Assembly (NCBI GenBank): GCA_022842255.1
Contig: JALHPW010000277.1
Span: forward strand, 1-6,775
Origin: Saprospiraceae bacterium
GTDB lineage: Bacteria > Bacteroidota > Bacteroidia > Chitinophagales > Saprospiraceae
Length of the DNA stretch: 6,775 nucleotides
Direction of reading: 5' to 3'
Shown piece by piece: positions 5,192-6,775 of the stretch. How positions within the stretch are numbered: the first letter of the stretch is position 1; every line of letters starts with the position of its first letter. Both the position numbers and the translations under genes were made by a program. The notes beneath the pieces were generated by a model that saw only the letters and a list, made by a program, of their open reading frames with translations, ran no database searches and had not been told where the DNA came from.

Positions 5192-6775
5192 ATGAACCGA
5201 AAACACATTTTCCCAATCGTAGCGTTTTTTGCGCTGTTCCTGTTGCCGGCCGCAACAGAAGCCCGACATATCATCGGTGGTGACATTACCTATACCTATC
5301 TCGGCGAGCCCTCGCCCGGCATGAAGCGATGGCGTTTTACCATGCACATCTACCGCGATTGTTATGGCAATGGGGCGAATTTTGATGTTCCTGCCGTGTT
5401 CGCGATTTATCAAGGTACAGAGGGTAGTAACTCGCTGCATTCTGTTTACAACGTCAGCAACTACGACTACACGAAATTGATTCCAGATACGCCCCAATGC
5501 GTAACCAATATCCCTCTGGTATGCGTAGAGGAAGCTGTTTATTCTTTTGAAGCGACCCTTCCTGTATTGACCAATGAGAGTTATTTCATTGAATATCAAC
5601 GTTGTTGCCGAAACAACACGATTACCAATATCATCAACCCGGGAGACGTGGGCGCCACCTATTTTATAGAATTGACCCCCGACGCCATGGCGGCCAACAA
5701 CAACAGCCCCACCTTTATCAATTTTCCTCCCATCATCATTTGCAACAACCTGCCCCTGGTTTTCAACCATTCGGCTACCGATTCGGATGGTGATTTTTTG
5801 GTGTACAGTTTTTGTCAAGCCCTGGCCGGTGGCGGCAACATCACCTCCCCGCCTGATGTAACCTCCTGCATTGGCGCTATCCCTACCCCACCCTGTCCTC
5901 CGCCGTTTGACAATGTGCCGTACGCTGTGCCAAACTATAATTTCAACAACCCGGTGGGAGGCGACCCGCAGGTGACCATCAATCCATCTACCGGGGTGAT
6001 TACCGGCACCCCAGAGATTATTGGACAATTTGTGGTGGCTGTTTGTGTGCAGGAATACCGGAACGGACAGCTGTTATCCACCGTACAACGGGAATTCCAG
6101 TTCAACGTGGCCGATTGCACCCCAGATATTGATGCCAAGCTCAGTGCGGATTCTTTGACGGTCAATGTTGAACAATTTACCATCAAATCTTGCGGGGACA
6201 AAACCATTTTCTTCGAAAACAAAACAACCGAAGCCTCGAATGTGGAGGACGTGGAATGGCGCTTTGACATCAATGGCACCATCGTGAGCGATAACGTGAA
6301 CAAGTGGTTTACCGCGTTTACCTTTCCCGATACGGGTTTTTACCAAGGCATGTTGCTCATCAACCAAAACAGCGGCGGTTGCAGCGACACGGCCTTTATC
6401 AATGTGCGGATTTACCCAGAAGTCAACGCGAGTTTCACCTATGATTATGACACCTGCGATGCTGGACCGGTCATTTTTACCGATCAGTCCTCAGGAGAAG
6501 GTGGTGTAAACCAATGGCGCTGGAATTTTGGGGTGCCAGGCGCCACCTCAAGCCAACAAAACCCCAGTCATCAATTTACAGCGCCTGGGAACTACCCCGT
6601 AAAACTCAAGGTAACCGACATGAACCTCTGTTCAGACGATACTACTGCGGTCATCCAATGGTACCCGGCGCCCCCATTGATCATTATCCAGCCTAGCAGT
6701 TTCCTGGGTTGTGCTCCAGCCGATATATTCTTTGATAACCTGTCTACACCCATCGACAACAGTTACAATATCGTC
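5192..6775 (+). CDS. Paralogous PKD-repeat surface protein, 3' end beyond window
   Basis: An open frame of 528 codons with no stop before the window edge. It starts at ATG 5192 with a signal peptide (residues 1-24, cut after TEA), then RHIIGGDITY, the same Cys-rich module, the Ig-like stretch (TGVITGTPEIIGQF), two full PKD-type units and the start of a third. It aligns with the upstream protein with no gap over all 528 residues, with 386 identities by hand count (about 73%). Cys36 of the first protein is Tyr here, while the other cysteines up to residue 507 are kept. Divergence concentrates at residues 61-100 and around 216-229. By homology the missing part should hold one more PKD unit and a T9SS type B C-terminal domain. 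It lies 52 nt after the first gene with no promoter box or terminator between, so co-transcription is likely. The function is presumably surface binding or motility-related, ligand unknown. Confidence 0.9.
   Translation, partial: MNRKHIFPIVAFFALFLLPAATEARHIIGGDITYTYLGEPSPGMKRWRFTMHIYRDCYGNGANFDVPAVFAIYQGTEGSNSLHSVYNVSNYDYTKLIPDTPQCVTNIPLVCVEEAVYSFEATLPVLTNESYFIEYQRCCRNNTITNIINPGDVGATYFIELTPDAMAANNNSPTFINFPPIIICNNLPLVFNHSATDSDGDFLVYSFCQALAGGGNITSPPDVTSCIGAIPTPPCPPPFDNVPYAVPNYNFNNPVGGDPQVTINPSTGVITGTPEIIGQFVVAVCVQEYRNGQLLSTVQREFQFNVADCTPDIDAKLSADSLTVNVEQFTIKSCGDKTIFFENKTTEASNVEDVEWRFDINGTIVSDNVNKWFTAFTFPDTGFYQGMLLINQNSGGCSDTAFINVRIYPEVNASFTYDYDTCDAGPVIFTDQSSGEGGVNQWRWNFGVPGATSSQQNPSHQFTAPGNYPVKLKVTDMNLCSDDTTAVIQWYPAPPLIIIQPSSFLGCAPADIFFDNLSTPIDNSYNIV

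Noticed and set aside
5090..6028. 312-codon minus-strand open frame in the second PKD gene, with another at 6074-6367
   Set aside because: The longer one has the same in-register antisense effect as in the first paralogue. Their similarity between copies follows from the sense-strand homology.
2869..6775. Assembly duplication of one gene
   Set aside because: The copies differ at about a quarter of residues and widely at silent positions, so they are true paralogues.

Overview
The window looks like a chromosomal piece of a Bacteroidota bacterium, most plausibly a Saprospiria-like lineage (lineage is inference). Three things support this: two giant secreted proteins with a Cys-rich HIIGGDITY-type N-terminal module, the first of which ends in a type IX secretion (T9SS) type B sorting domain; promoter boxes matching the Bacteroidota -7 consensus TAnnTTTG; and the near absence of Shine-Dalgarno sequences.

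Layout. Positions 1-200 hold no gene but carry two long, perfect inverted repeats in tandem (stems of 24 and 36 bp). Next comes a plus-strand gene (201-2132) for a secreted transglutaminase-like protein with a complete Cys-His-Asp triad and a long helical C-terminal part of unknown role. Convergent to it, on the minus strand (2160-2732), is tsaC/ywlC, the threonylcarbamoyl-AMP synthase of tRNA t6A synthesis. A 136-nt divergent intergenic region (2733-2868) carries back-to-back -7 boxes for tsaC and for the following plus-strand genes.

From 2869 to the window end lie two tandem paralogues of a multi-PKD secreted protein. The first is complete (756 aa) and ends with the T9SS type B (gliding-motility-associated) C-terminal domain. 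The second is cut by the window edge after 528 codons. The two proteins align without a single gap over those 528 residues, with 386 identities by hand count (about 73%). They are separated by 52 nt with no visible promoter or terminator, so they are probably one transcript.

How the genes relate: tsaC is a housekeeping gene and probably unrelated to its neighbours. The transglutaminase-like protein and the PKD pair are all exported, the PKD pair probably to the cell surface by T9SS. Nothing here shows a defence or mobile system. The least explained items are the two perfect hairpins, the near-leaderless promoter they abut, the helical C-terminal part of the transglutaminase protein, and the concentrated divergence between the paralogues.
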